From: Hyphomicrobiales bacterium
GTDB taxonomy: Bacteria > Pseudomonadota > Alphaproteobacteria > Rhizobiales > HXMU1428-3
Reading direction: 5' to 3'
Length of the DNA stretch: 64,000 bases
Assembly (NCBI GenBank): GCA_021775425.1
Contig: JAJFHX010000036.1
Location: 1 to 64,000 of the forward strand
The notes beneath the pieces are model-generated. The model ran no database searches and was not told where the DNA came from. It was given only the letters and a program-made list of their open reading frames with translations. A program made the position numbers and the translations under genes. Each line of letters starts with the position of its first letter. Position 1 is the first letter of the stretch. Shown one piece after another: positions 18,133 to 26,755 of this stretch.

Positions 18133-19041
18133 TTAAGAGGCCTTTGCAACTGTTTCAGGGGTGCAATGGCCAATTTCAACGGCCCTTGCAAGCTTGCCAT
18201 AAACAGCATCAAGAACTCTGACTTTAACGGTATCATGTCTGTAAAGCAGACCAATCGTCCGCGAACAACCATTTTCACCAAGTGAAATCCGTTTAAGCGG
18301 AAGCGGGTTCGCCGCAGCAACACAGCGCTTGGGCACAATAGAAACCCCAAGGTTACAAAGCACCATGCTGGAAATTGATTCAAGGCTGACAAGTTCCATA
18401 CTGTCAGTCACTTTAATCTGTTTGGCCCGCAACCAGTTTTCAATTTTACCGCCAACAACCGCATCACGTGTAAAACGGATAAAAGGATTATTTTCAAGAA
18501 GATAGATAGGGTCGTCACTATCAGTCTCAAGCGAAGCCAGCAACTCCATCGGCTCAACCGCAATCTCCCGCCAGGATTGCACCGCTTGTAAAACATTTGG
18601 TTCCGTCACAATCGCGGCATCAACCGTACCGCGCTCAACCTGCAGCGCGAGATCAGTCGTCAACCCCGGCACCACAAACACATGCAAATCAGGATAATCA
18701 CGTTTCAGCATTGAAATGGCAAACGGCACCAGCCCGGTTAATGTGGTTGGCACAGCACCCAACACCAGATTACCGCTCAAGCCGTCATCACCAACAATCG
18801 AAGGCACGATATTATCATAGGCGTTGACAACTTCTCTTGCCTTAGCCACCAGCGCCCGGCCAACCGGCGTTAACTCCGGTGTCCGTTTGGTGCGATCAAA
18901 AATGCCGATGTTCCACTCTTCTTCAAGCGCTTTCATCTGCTGGCTTACCGCCGCATGCGTGACATAAATTTCATCCGCCGCAGCACTGAAGGTTCCGTTT
19001 TCAGCCACTGCAATCAGTGTTTTTAGCATTCTGATGGACAT
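18133..19041 (-). CDS. LysR family transcriptional regulator
   Basis: The 302-residue protein has an N-terminal winged helix-turn-helix (MLKTLIAVAENGTFSAAADEIYVTHAAVSQQMKALEEE, given here as residues 4-41) and a C-terminal periplasmic-binding-protein-like effector domain (about 90-290). It heads a minus-strand operon with the exporter and the enolase-family enzyme. It is divergent from tctC, the usual position for a LysR protein that controls both sides. The 174-base gap carries a GTAAG-G-CTTAC palindrome. The effector is probably the transported acid or a metabolite of it. Confidence 0.93.
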   Translation of the reverse strand: MSIRMLKTLIAVAENGTFSAAADEIYVTHAAVSQQMKALEEEWNIGIFDRTKRTPELTPVGRALVAKAREVVNAYDNIVPSIVGDDGLSGNLVLGAVPTTLTGLVPFAISMLKRDYPDLHVFVVPGLTTDLALQVERGTVDAAIVTEPNVLQAVQSWREIAVEPMELLASLETDSDDPIYLLENNPFIRFTRDAVVGGKIENWLRAKQIKVTDSMELVSLESISSMVLCNLGVSIVPKRCVAAANPLPLKRISLGENGCSRTIGLLYRHDTVKVRVLDAVYGKLARAVEIGHCTPETVAKAS

Positions 19042-19064
19042 AATCGATTTTCTATCTCTGTTAA

Positions 19065-19075
19065 GTAAGGCTTAC
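19065..19075. promoter_or_regulatory. candidate LysR operator in the lysR-tctC gap
   Basis: GTAAG-G-CTTAC is a perfect inverted repeat of 5-base arms and contains the T-N(x)-A core shape of LysR boxes. It lies 24 bases from the lysR start and 141 bases from tctC. A second loose inverted repeat (TGTTA...TAACA) follows a little downstream. The assignment rests on position and symmetry only. Confidence 0.4.
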
Positions 19076-19215
19076 ACAAAAAGTAATAATTTGTCGCTGT
19101 TATTAATATTCACTTAACAATAAAATTGTCAAGGAGCTAATAAAATATATACTAAGACCTGGTTTCGTTTCATAATTGAGTGAATAGATAATTCTAAACT
19201 TCTGGGAGGAAGAAA

Positions 19216-20202
19216 ATGAAAATCAAGATGATAGGTGCATTTTGCGCCTTGCTATCCGTAACTGTATCCGCCCCGCTAATGGCTGCTGAATATCCAGACC
19301 GTCCCGTTAATATGGTTATCCCATATGGTGCTGGTGGTGCAACTGATATATCAGCACGCACCATTGCAGAACCATTGACCAAAGCTGTTGGCCAGCCCCT
19401 TGTCATGGTCAACAAAAAAGGGGCAGGTGGTGCAATCGGTTCTGTAGCAGTTCAGAATGCCAAAAAAGATGGCTACACCCTTTTATTCGCTCGTGTTGGT
19501 TCCCACTCTGTCAGCCCAGCGATGAAAGCCACACTGCCGTACACACTTGAAGATTTCCGCTTTGTCGGTGTTTACGAAATCAATCCGGTGGCCTGCGCCG
19601 TTAAAGCTGATTCGGATATTAAATCGATGGCTGATCTGGTCAGCAAAGTAAAAGCCAAACCGGGCACAGTTTCTTACAGCTCTTCAGGTGTTGGCTCTAT
19701 GCTTCATCTCGCTGGTGCCATGGTTTTGAAAGAGTTTGGTATTGAAAAGCCATTGGAAGCTGCAGTGCATATTCCTAAAAAAGGTGGCGGTGCCGCCGCT
19801 GCTGCCGTGCTGAAAGGCACAGCGACTTTTATCTGCACAAATTCATCTGCTCTGGCAAGTTTTGTGAAAAACAAGCAATTGCGCCCGATTATGGTGACCA
19901 CAGCCAAACCAATTGTTGGGTTTGATGCCCCAACCTCAGTTGATCTTGGCAAACCAAATCTTCAGCAACTTGTAGGTTGGACAGGTGTTGCCGGTCCAAA
20001 AGGCATGAGTGATGAGATTGCAAAAAAATGGGGCGGTTACCTGAAGGAAGCCACCAGCAATGAAGAATTTGTAAAGAAGATGGAAGCCCGTGGTTCAATC
20101 ATCCGTTTGATGGAACCTCAAGAGTCTCAGGATTTCATCAATGGACAATACAAAATCTTCCGCGCCCTGGTTGATGAACTCGGTATGCGTATTAAAGGAT
20201 AA
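19216..20202 (+). CDS. tctC: tripartite tricarboxylate transporter substrate-binding protein
   Basis: This is the periplasmic solute receptor of a TTT (TctCBA) system, 328 residues, with a signal peptide (MKIKMIGAFCALLSVTVSAP, cleavage after LMA). The mature start EYPDRPVNMVIPYGAGGATDISARTIAEPL and the PGTVSYSSSGVGS region are hallmarks of the Bug/TctC family. GGGAGG precedes the ATG by 8 bases. Family members bind carboxylates such as citrate, tartrate, terephthalate or glutarate; which one here is unknown. It is the first gene of a long plus-strand transport and catabolic operon. Confidence 0.95.
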   Translation: MKIKMIGAFCALLSVTVSAPLMAAEYPDRPVNMVIPYGAGGATDISARTIAEPLTKAVGQPLVMVNKKGAGGAIGSVAVQNAKKDGYTLLFARVGSHSVSPAMKATLPYTLEDFRFVGVYEINPVACAVKADSDIKSMADLVSKVKAKPGTVSYSSSGVGSMLHLAGAMVLKEFGIEKPLEAAVHIPKKGGGAAAAAVLKGTATFICTNSSALASFVKNKQLRPIMVTTAKPIVGFDAPTSVDLGKPNLQQLVGWTGVAGPKGMSDEIAKKWGGYLKEATSNEEFVKKMEARGSIIRLMEPQESQDFINGQYKIFRALVDELGMRIKG

Positions 20203-20339
20203 TACGCTTAGCGACAGCGTGTTCGTATCTGAATAATTCTAATAACAACAAAACAACACGCTTCAAAAAATAATGAGAGCATTCTTCTGATAAAAATAAA
20301 AAAATATGCTCTAATTAAAAAAATCATATTTTGAGGAGT

Positions 20340-20370
20340 GAGGCACACTGTAAATATCACGGTGTGCCTC
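20340..20370 (+). promoter_or_regulatory. intercistronic mRNA hairpin between tctC and tctB
   Basis: GAGGCACAC (20340-20348) and GTGTGCCTC (20362-20370) form a 9-bp perfect stem, extended by a G-U and a G-C pair. No T-run follows, and the tctB Shine-Dalgarno sequence starts 5 bases later. It fits a 3'-end stabiliser or partial attenuator that keeps the binding protein more abundant than the membrane subunits. Confidence 0.6.
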
Positions 20371-20387
20371 AATCGGGAGGAAATTCC

Positions 20388-20969
20388 TTGCAGGATCAGA
20401 CCACCACCAAACTGCCAGGTGAAACCGCTTCAATCACAGATGATATACCAAATGGTAATCAGGATAGTGAAGCTGTAAAAAATACCAGAACCCAGACGAC
20501 TATTGGCATCTGCGCCATTATCTTTGCAGTTTTCACTTACTTCGTCGCTATACCATACGGTGTATCGACACCATCAAATGTATCGAATATTGTTTTGTCT
20601 CCCTTGTTCTGGCCCAATATAATTGCGGGCTTAACCGGGCTGGTCGGGCTAGGACTGATATTAACGGCGAAAACAAAAATAATGACCATCACGCAAAACG
20701 AACCACCTTTTAATTTTTATGCCAGTGGTGGCTGGCAGCGTCTTGGCATTTTTGCCGTGTTACTCATCATCTATATGGCCTCCATATCAAGGCTCGGAAT
20801 AGTATGGAGCTCAATGCTGGCCTTTATCAGTCTCGCATTAATAATCAAAACCAATCACAAAATCACAGCGCTCATCGTCGCTGTACTGATGCCACTGGCG
20901 CTTTATGCCTTCTTCGCCCATGTCGCCGGCATTGCACTCCCGCAAGGGTTATTCGTGAGATTGCCGTAA
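20388..20969 (+). CDS. tctB: tripartite tricarboxylate transporter small membrane subunit
   Basis: This 193-residue TctB-family protein has four membrane helices (about 32-52, 70-90, 110-130 and 145-180). The long ORF begins upstream inside the hairpin. TTG at 20388 is the best start, because GGGAGG (20375-20380) lies 7 bases before it. The N-terminal 30 residues are polar and probably cytoplasmic. TctB subunits are poorly conserved; identification rests on size, topology and the flanking tctC and tctA genes. Confidence 0.85.
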   Translation: MQDQTTTKLPGETASITDDIPNGNQDSEAVKNTRTQTTIGICAIIFAVFTYFVAIPYGVSTPSNVSNIVLSPLFWPNIIAGLTGLVGLGLILTAKTKIMTITQNEPPFNFYASGGWQRLGIFAVLLIIYMASISRLGIVWSSMLAFISLALIIKTNHKITALIVAVLMPLALYAFFAHVAGIALPQGLFVRLP

Positions 20970-21004
20970 ATGAAACCCAGAAAAATAAAAATTAAGAGGA
21001 AGTC

Positions 21005-22516
21005 ATGGATTTTCTAGGCGATGCATTCCTGCAGAATATTATGGCCGGATTTGCGCTTGTCGCTAATGTTGAGAGCATTGCTGCACTTGGCATAGGCGTG
21101 ACAGTTGGCGTTATCGCGGGTGCCATCCCCGGCATGTCAGCGACTATGGCAGTCGCGCTGACATTACCATTTACCTTCTCGATGACACCGATTACCGGCA
21201 TTTTGCTGCTTCTCGGCGTTTATAAAGGGGGCATTTTTGGCGGTTCTATTCCAGCCATCCTGATTAAAACGCCAGGCACTCCCGCTTCAAGCGCAACCGT
21301 GCTTGATGGCCACCCGATGGCTGAAAAAGGCCAGGCAGGCAAAGCACTGGGCATGGCGCTCTGGTCTTCATGTACCGCTGATCTGATCTCAAATCTCTCG
21401 CTGATTATGTTCGCGGGCTGGCTGGCCTCGTTTGCTCTCAGCTTTGGCCCGCCAGAATTTTTCACCCTCATTCTTTTTTCCCTGACTATCATAGCCGGCG
21501 TATCAGGTGGCAGCCTGCTGCTTGGCTTTCTCTCTGCAGCAATGGGGCTCTTACTGGCAACCATTGGTCTTGATCTGGTCTACGGCACCGGCCGGTTCAG
21601 TTTTAATGATACCAATCTTATGGGCGGCCTGAATTTCATTGCCGTGTTGATCGGTCTGTTCGCCATTCCAGAAATACTAACCATGGTCTGGGACCCTTCA
21701 CCAAAAACTGAGAAACGCACCAAGCTGGGTGATAACTGGGTCACGTTCAAAGAATATAAATCCTGTTTCAAATCCATTATTCGCGGCAGTTTCATCGGCG
21801 TGTTTTTGGGTAGCATTCCGGGCATTGGCGCAGCGCCATCGGCCTTTCTCTCTTATAGTGAGGCCCGCAGAAAATCACCCAATAAAGAAAATTTTGGCAA
21901 AGGCGAAATTGAAGGCGTGGCCGCCTCAGAAGCTGGAAATAATGGCGTCGCTGGAGCAACGCTGATCCCACTGTTGGCACTTGGCATCCCGGGCGATGTG
22001 ATAACGGCCATCATCATTGGTGCCTTCATGATCCACGGCCTCCAGCCCGGGCCGCTGATGTTTGTTACCAATGGGGATATAATCTACGGGCTGTTTATGG
22101 GCATGATCATCAGCTCAATTTTCTTGTTTTTCGTTGGCTCAGTGGCTATTCGCGCTTTCCGTTTTGTAGCTGATATTCCAAGAAGTTTATTGTTCCCAAC
22201 GATATTAATCCTTTGTGTTTACGGGTGCTATGCGGTCAACAACAGCATCTTTGATGTTGGTGTCATGTTCGTGATTGGCTGGATCGGTTTTGTCATGTTA
22301 CGATACAACATCCCGGCAGCTCCCTTCCTCATCGCCTTTATTCTCGGGCCATTGCTTGAAGATAATTTCCGCCAGGCCATGTTAATGTCAGGAAGTTCAG
22401 CTTCCATACTGGTGCGCGGGCCAATCACCTGGTTCTTCTGGACACTGACCATCATCACGGTCGTCGCCATCATCCGCGCCGGTATAAAAAACAGCAAAAC
22501 CACAGCAATTGAATAG
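21005..22516 (+). CDS. tctA: tripartite tricarboxylate transporter large membrane subunit
   Basis: The 503-residue permease has about eleven to twelve membrane helices and the two TctA signature regions: GAIPGMSATMAVALTLPF near residue 40 and GSIPGIGAAPSAFLSYSEA near 270. It forms the secondary transporter with TctB and TctC, usually driven by Na+ or H+. AGAGGAAG precedes the ATG. The GabD-like gene begins 11 bases after the stop. Confidence 0.95.
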   Translation: MDFLGDAFLQNIMAGFALVANVESIAALGIGVTVGVIAGAIPGMSATMAVALTLPFTFSMTPITGILLLLGVYKGGIFGGSIPAILIKTPGTPASSATVLDGHPMAEKGQAGKALGMALWSSCTADLISNLSLIMFAGWLASFALSFGPPEFFTLILFSLTIIAGVSGGSLLLGFLSAAMGLLLATIGLDLVYGTGRFSFNDTNLMGGLNFIAVLIGLFAIPEILTMVWDPSPKTEKRTKLGDNWVTFKEYKSCFKSIIRGSFIGVFLGSIPGIGAAPSAFLSYSEARRKSPNKENFGKGEIEGVAASEAGNNGVAGATLIPLLALGIPGDVITAIIIGAFMIHGLQPGPLMFVTNGDIIYGLFMGMIISSIFLFFVGSVAIRAFRFVADIPRSLLFPTILILCVYGCYAVNNSIFDVGVMFVIGWIGFVMLRYNIPAAPFLIAFILGPLLEDNFRQAMLMSGSSASILVRGPITWFFWTLTIITVVAIIRAGIKNSKTTAIE

Positions 22517-22527
22517 GACATTTTAAA

Positions 22528-23991
22528 ATGACTGCGAGTTTAAGCAACAACACGCTTTTTCGTGAACAAGCCTTTATGTCTGGCATCTGGCAGGACGCTG
22601 AAAATGGCGCCACCGTCGAGGTGATTAACCCAGCAACCGGAGAGCGCATCGGCAGCGTCCCAGCCCTCACCAACAGTCAGATCACAACAACCATTAAAGC
22701 GGCCGAACAGGCCTTTCAAAGCTGGCGCAAAACAACCGCCGCCGAGCGCGCAGAAAAAATGCGCAGCTGGCATAAACTGATTATTGAAAACAAAGAAGAC
22801 CTCGCCCGCCTGTTAACAATAGAGCAGGGCAAACCACTTGCTGAATCGAGAATTGAAATTGGTGGCACCGCGAATTTTATTGAGTGGTACGCGGAAGAAG
22901 CAAGAAGGGTCTATGGAGATATCATCCCATCACCTGTTAACAACAGACAAACTCTGGTGACCAAACAACCCGTTGGAGTCTGCGCTGCTGTCACCCCGTG
23001 GAATTTCCCTTCGTCTATGATCGGCCGCAAAGTCGCCCCGGCCATCGCCGCCGGTTGCTCAATGATCATCAAACCATCAGAGCACACACCATTCTCAGCA
23101 CTGGCTCTCGCCGTTCTGGCTGAGCAAGCCGGTTTCCCAAAAGGGTTGATAAGCGTTGTCACTGGGGATTCTAAAGAAATCGTCAAAGTGATAACTGACA
23201 GCAAAACCGTGCGCAAACTTTCTTTCACCGGTTCAACCACTGTTGGCAAGCTGCTCATTTCACAATGTGCAGATACCGTAAAGCGCATGTCAATGGAACT
23301 TGGCGGCAATGCACCTATCATCGTTTTTGAAGATGCGGATATGGATGCCGCCGTTGAGGGTGTCATCAATACCAAATTCAGAAACGCAGGCCAGACATGC
23401 ATCTGCGCCAACAGAATATTCGTTCAGAACTCCATTCGTGAAACTTTCATGGCCCGGCTCAAAGAAAATGTCGCCAAAATGAAAGTCGGCTCCGGCCTTG
23501 AAGAGGGAACTGTTATTGGTCCGATGATCCATAAAGAGGCCGCAGAGGAAATGACCAATATAATCAAAAAGGCAACAGATCAGGGCGCGAAAATTTTATT
23601 AGGCGGCAACCCACACGAAAAAGGCATCTGTTATTTCGAGCCGACCATCCTAGAACATGTGACCACAGATATGGATGTGGCAAAAAACGAAATTTTTGGT
23701 CCCATCGCACCTGTCATCGGCTTTGATACGGAACACGAAGTCATCGAAAAAGCAAATGATACAGATTATGGCCTCGCCTCATATCTTTATACAAGCGATC
23801 TCGGCCGTGCCTGGCGCATGTCCGATGAGCTGGACTATGGCATGGTCGGCATCAACGAAGTGGCAATTTCTAACGAAGTCGCACCATTTGGCGGTGTCAA
23901 ACAATCCGGCTTTGGCCGCGAAGGTTCTAAATACGGCATCGACGAATATCTGGATATCAAATATCGCTGCATGGCCGGGCTGGAAAGATAA
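22528..23991 (+). CDS. gabD: succinate-semialdehyde dehydrogenase-type aldehyde dehydrogenase
   Basis: This NAD(P)-dependent aldehyde dehydrogenase has 487 residues. It shows TPWNFPSSMIGRKVAPAIAAGC, the cofactor loop FTGSTTVGK, the general base Glu in MELGGNAP, and the catalytic Cys in NAGQTCICANR. The C-terminal GMVGINEVAISNEVAPFGG and GREGSKYGIDEYLDIKY are characteristic of GabD. The likely reaction is succinate semialdehyde to succinate, but close relatives oxidise glutarate or malonate semialdehydes. It lies in the transport operon, so its aldehyde is probably a product of the imported compound. Confidence 0.88.
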   Translation: MTASLSNNTLFREQAFMSGIWQDAENGATVEVINPATGERIGSVPALTNSQITTTIKAAEQAFQSWRKTTAAERAEKMRSWHKLIIENKEDLARLLTIEQGKPLAESRIEIGGTANFIEWYAEEARRVYGDIIPSPVNNRQTLVTKQPVGVCAAVTPWNFPSSMIGRKVAPAIAAGCSMIIKPSEHTPFSALALAVLAEQAGFPKGLISVVTGDSKEIVKVITDSKTVRKLSFTGSTTVGKLLISQCADTVKRMSMELGGNAPIIVFEDADMDAAVEGVINTKFRNAGQTCICANRIFVQNSIRETFMARLKENVAKMKVGSGLEEGTVIGPMIHKEAAEEMTNIIKKATDQGAKILLGGNPHEKGICYFEPTILEHVTTDMDVAKNEIFGPIAPVIGFDTEHEVIEKANDTDYGLASYLYTSDLGRAWRMSDELDYGMVGINEVAISNEVAPFGGVKQSGFGREGSKYGIDEYLDIKYRCMAGLER

Positions 23992-24117
23992 GTGCCCGCC
24001 ATGGAATGATGAATTCAACAAGCCCCAAACACTGGCCGGTTGAAACATCACAAGTTTCAAATTCAAAAAGACTCAACATAATAAACCACACCCAGTGGGC
24101 TAAAAAGAGGAAACATC

Positions 24118-25728
24118 ATGCGAGGGGCAGACCTTTTAATTCAAACTCTGGCCAAAGCCGGCGTAACAAAAATATTCAGCCTTTCGGGTAACCAGATCAT
24201 GCCGGTTTATGATGCCTGCATTGACGCGAAAATCGAAATCATCCACACCCGTCATGAAGCAGCCGCCATTTTTATGGCCGATGCCTGGGCTCAGCTCACA
24301 GGTGAAGTCGGTATCGCCATGATCACCGCCGCCCCCGGTTTCGCAAATGGCATGGGCCCGCTTTTCACAGCAAGATTATCTGAAAGCCCTGTCATTCTAT
24401 TATCAGGAGATTCGCCAATCAGTCAGGATGGAAAGGGAGCATTTCAGGAGCTGGATCAGGTCTCTATTTCCGCGCCCTTAACAAAAGCATCCTGGCGCGC
24501 CAGAAGTGCGGCAAATCTGGGAAATGATATCGCGCGTGCCATAAGAACAGCCACCTCAGGCAGACCAGGCCCGGTTCACATTGCCTTGCCGTTTGATGTT
24601 GTGGAAGATAAAATTGATGATGTCAGCCTGCCATCAGAAAACGCTTTTAAAAGAGAAACTCAGCAAGCAACCAAAAGAGACCTTGAGCAAATCCGCACGC
24701 TGGTCGAGCAAGCTGAAAAGCCTCTTATCTTAACTGGGCCGTTATTGAACAAAACCAGAGCGGGGCAACTCATAAATGAATTAGAGCAAAGTCTTGATGC
24801 CCCCGTTATCACCATGGAAAGCCCAAGGGGCTTAAAAGACCCGGCATTGGGCTCATTCGCGGAAGCTTTAATGCAGGCCGATCTGATACTAAATCTGGGC
24901 AAAGTGGTGGATTTCACACTGGGCTTTGGCAACACCTCTGTCTGCTCCCCATCCTGCAAATGGCTTCTGGTTGACCCAGACGCAGACATGCGTGACCGCG
25001 CTTTCCTTAATCTCGGCAGCAGGCTGGTGAAAACCATCGCGGCAGACACACGCTCAGTAGCAAGAGCCCTCATAGAGAATGGAAGCAGGGCAACCGACAG
25101 AGCCGAATGGCGCCAGCACACGGCTGAGCTCATCAGCAAAAGAACAACCAACACTGACAAACTGGTGGAAGGAAAAATCTCACCCGCCGCACTTTGTGAA
25201 GCCGTTCAAAGGCAGATCGAAAAATCAGAAAACAGCCTCGCCATTTGTGATGGCGGGGAATTTGGCCAATGGGCCCAGGCCGGCACAAATGCAAAAGATC
25301 GACTGATAAACGGCATATCCGGCGCGATTGGTGGATGTCTCTGCTATGCCGTTGGCGCTAAAAAAGCCCGCCCGGACGCGAGCATCTTTGCATTGATGGG
25401 CGATGGCACTGTCGGTTTTCATTTTGCAGAATTTGAAACCGCCGCGAGAGAAAACACGCCCTTTGTTGTTATCATCGGCAATGATGAATGCTGGAATGCC
25501 GAACACCAGATCCAATTGCGCAATTATGGACCTGACCGGCTCATTGGCTGCCAGCTGAGCGGTGCAAGATATGATAAGGCCGCCATCGGCCTTGGTTGTC
25601 ACGGTGAATATGTAACCGAACTGGCAGATCTGGATGCAGCACTTGAGCGGGCCGTGAGCTCTGGCAAACCAGCCTGCGTCAATGTGGAAATTGCCGGGCT
25701 TCCAGCCCCTGCCGGAAGTGGCCACTAG
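24118..25728 (+). CDS. thiamine pyrophosphate-dependent enzyme (acetolactate synthase-like)
   Basis: The 536-residue protein has the three domains of the ALS/benzoylformate decarboxylase family. The pyrimidine-binding domain (1-165) includes the TPP-activating Glu in TRHEAAA (E47). A central domain (about 190-320) follows, and then the pyrophosphate domain with GDGTVGFHFAEFETA and the distal N in IIGNDECWN. It is not the housekeeping AHAS: it lacks a small-subunit neighbour. Catabolic relatives decarboxylate 2-oxo acids to aldehydes, or split oxalyl- or sulfo-compounds. Next to a semialdehyde dehydrogenase, a 2-oxo acid decarboxylase role is plausible. AGAGG precedes the ATG by 9 bases. Confidence 0.85.
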   Translation: MRGADLLIQTLAKAGVTKIFSLSGNQIMPVYDACIDAKIEIIHTRHEAAAIFMADAWAQLTGEVGIAMITAAPGFANGMGPLFTARLSESPVILLSGDSPISQDGKGAFQELDQVSISAPLTKASWRARSAANLGNDIARAIRTATSGRPGPVHIALPFDVVEDKIDDVSLPSENAFKRETQQATKRDLEQIRTLVEQAEKPLILTGPLLNKTRAGQLINELEQSLDAPVITMESPRGLKDPALGSFAEALMQADLILNLGKVVDFTLGFGNTSVCSPSCKWLLVDPDADMRDRAFLNLGSRLVKTIAADTRSVARALIENGSRATDRAEWRQHTAELISKRTTNTDKLVEGKISPAALCEAVQRQIEKSENSLAICDGGEFGQWAQAGTNAKDRLINGISGAIGGCLCYAVGAKKARPDASIFALMGDGTVGFHFAEFETAARENTPFVVIIGNDECWNAEHQIQLRNYGPDRLIGCQLSGARYDKAAIGLGCHGEYVTELADLDAALERAVSSGKPACVNVEIAGLPAPAGSGH

Positions 25729-25744
25729 CAGGAATGAGACGCAA

Positions 25745-26704
25745 ATGAAGGCGGTCCGCTTTAAAGATAATCCGGTTATTCATCAGGCGCTCCATGCGGA
25801 AATCGGTGATAATATCAACGGAGCCTCACTGATCAGAGTGCCGGATTGGGTGAAAAATCCACTCGCCCGCTATTATCTCTATTTCGCCCACCATAAAGGC
25901 CGCTATATCCGCATGGCTTATGCCGACAATATCGAAGGCCCGTGGCTAATTCACAAACCGGGCGTGTTAAATGTCAGCGAAACTCAGTTTGAGAAAGAAG
26001 ACATCACCAGCCCCATAGAAGCAAAAGGTAGCTGGGCCAAAGCCACAGGCGGGCAGTTTCTATATGCCCATGTTGCGTCACCAGATGTGCATGTTGATGA
26101 AAAAGACCAGAAAATTCTGATGTATTATCACGGGCTGCTGGAAGATGGTGAGCAGAAAACCCGCCTCGCGGTATCAGATGATGCCCTCACATTCACTTCA
26201 CTGGAGCCACTCCTCGGCACACCCTATTTTCGTGCTTTTGCCTATCAGCAATATATCTACGCCTTTGCCTGGGGCGGGGCTTTGTTTCGCGCCGCAAACT
26301 GGCAAGGGCAATTTGAGCAGGGGCCGGATATTTTAGCCGCCTCAAACATCATTCCCGAAAACCAAACCATCCGTCATGTCGCGGTCCGGCTCAATTCATC
26401 TGAAAACCGTGAAAATGACCAACTCGAGCTGTTCTATAGCTGCATCGGCGATAATCCTGAAAGCATTTACCGTTCAGTCATTCAACTGAGTGACAACTGG
26501 CACAATTGGCAGATAGGAAAACCTGAATTAATTCTCCGCCCGGAATTAAACTGGGAAGGCGCTGATCTACCAGAAAATCCATCAAAAGTCGGGGCGGCAG
26601 AGGGACCAGAAAACGGCTTGAGAGACCCCTGCATCTTTAAGGACAATCTGTTTTATTGCGGCGCCGGGGAAACGGCCATAGGCTTTGCAAAACTCACTGA
26701 GTAA
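25745..26704 (+). CDS. five-bladed beta-propeller protein, GH43-like
   Basis: The 319-residue protein has blade-like repeats seen in arabinanase-type propellers: LARYYLYFAHHKGRYIRMAYADNIEGPW given here as about residues 34-61, DKDQKILMYYHG-like segment near 115, LELFYSCIGD near 230 and LRDPCIFKDN near 300. GH43-type proteins use Asp/Glu triads in such positions. Candidates here are D in the first blade, D in the HVDEKDQK region and E near AAEGPENG, but I cannot confirm catalysis. No signal peptide, so it is cytoplasmic. ATG 25745 has AGGA 11 bases upstream and lies 16 bases after the TPP gene stop. A glycosidase-like protein in an organic-acid operon is odd. Confidence 0.65.
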   Translation: MKAVRFKDNPVIHQALHAEIGDNINGASLIRVPDWVKNPLARYYLYFAHHKGRYIRMAYADNIEGPWLIHKPGVLNVSETQFEKEDITSPIEAKGSWAKATGGQFLYAHVASPDVHVDEKDQKILMYYHGLLEDGEQKTRLAVSDDALTFTSLEPLLGTPYFRAFAYQQYIYAFAWGGALFRAANWQGQFEQGPDILAASNIIPENQTIRHVAVRLNSSENRENDQLELFYSCIGDNPESIYRSVIQLSDNWHNWQIGKPELILRPELNWEGADLPENPSKVGAAEGPENGLRDPCIFKDNLFYCGAGETAIGFAKLTE

Positions 26705-26755
26705 AAGAAAAACGTGCAAACCCGAAGAAAATCAAAATAGGATAAATGAATTGAA

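Noticed and set aside
20340-20370. Intrinsic terminator ending the tctC transcript
   Set aside because: No T-run follows and the next gene's ribosome site begins 5 bases later; processing or attenuation is more likely.
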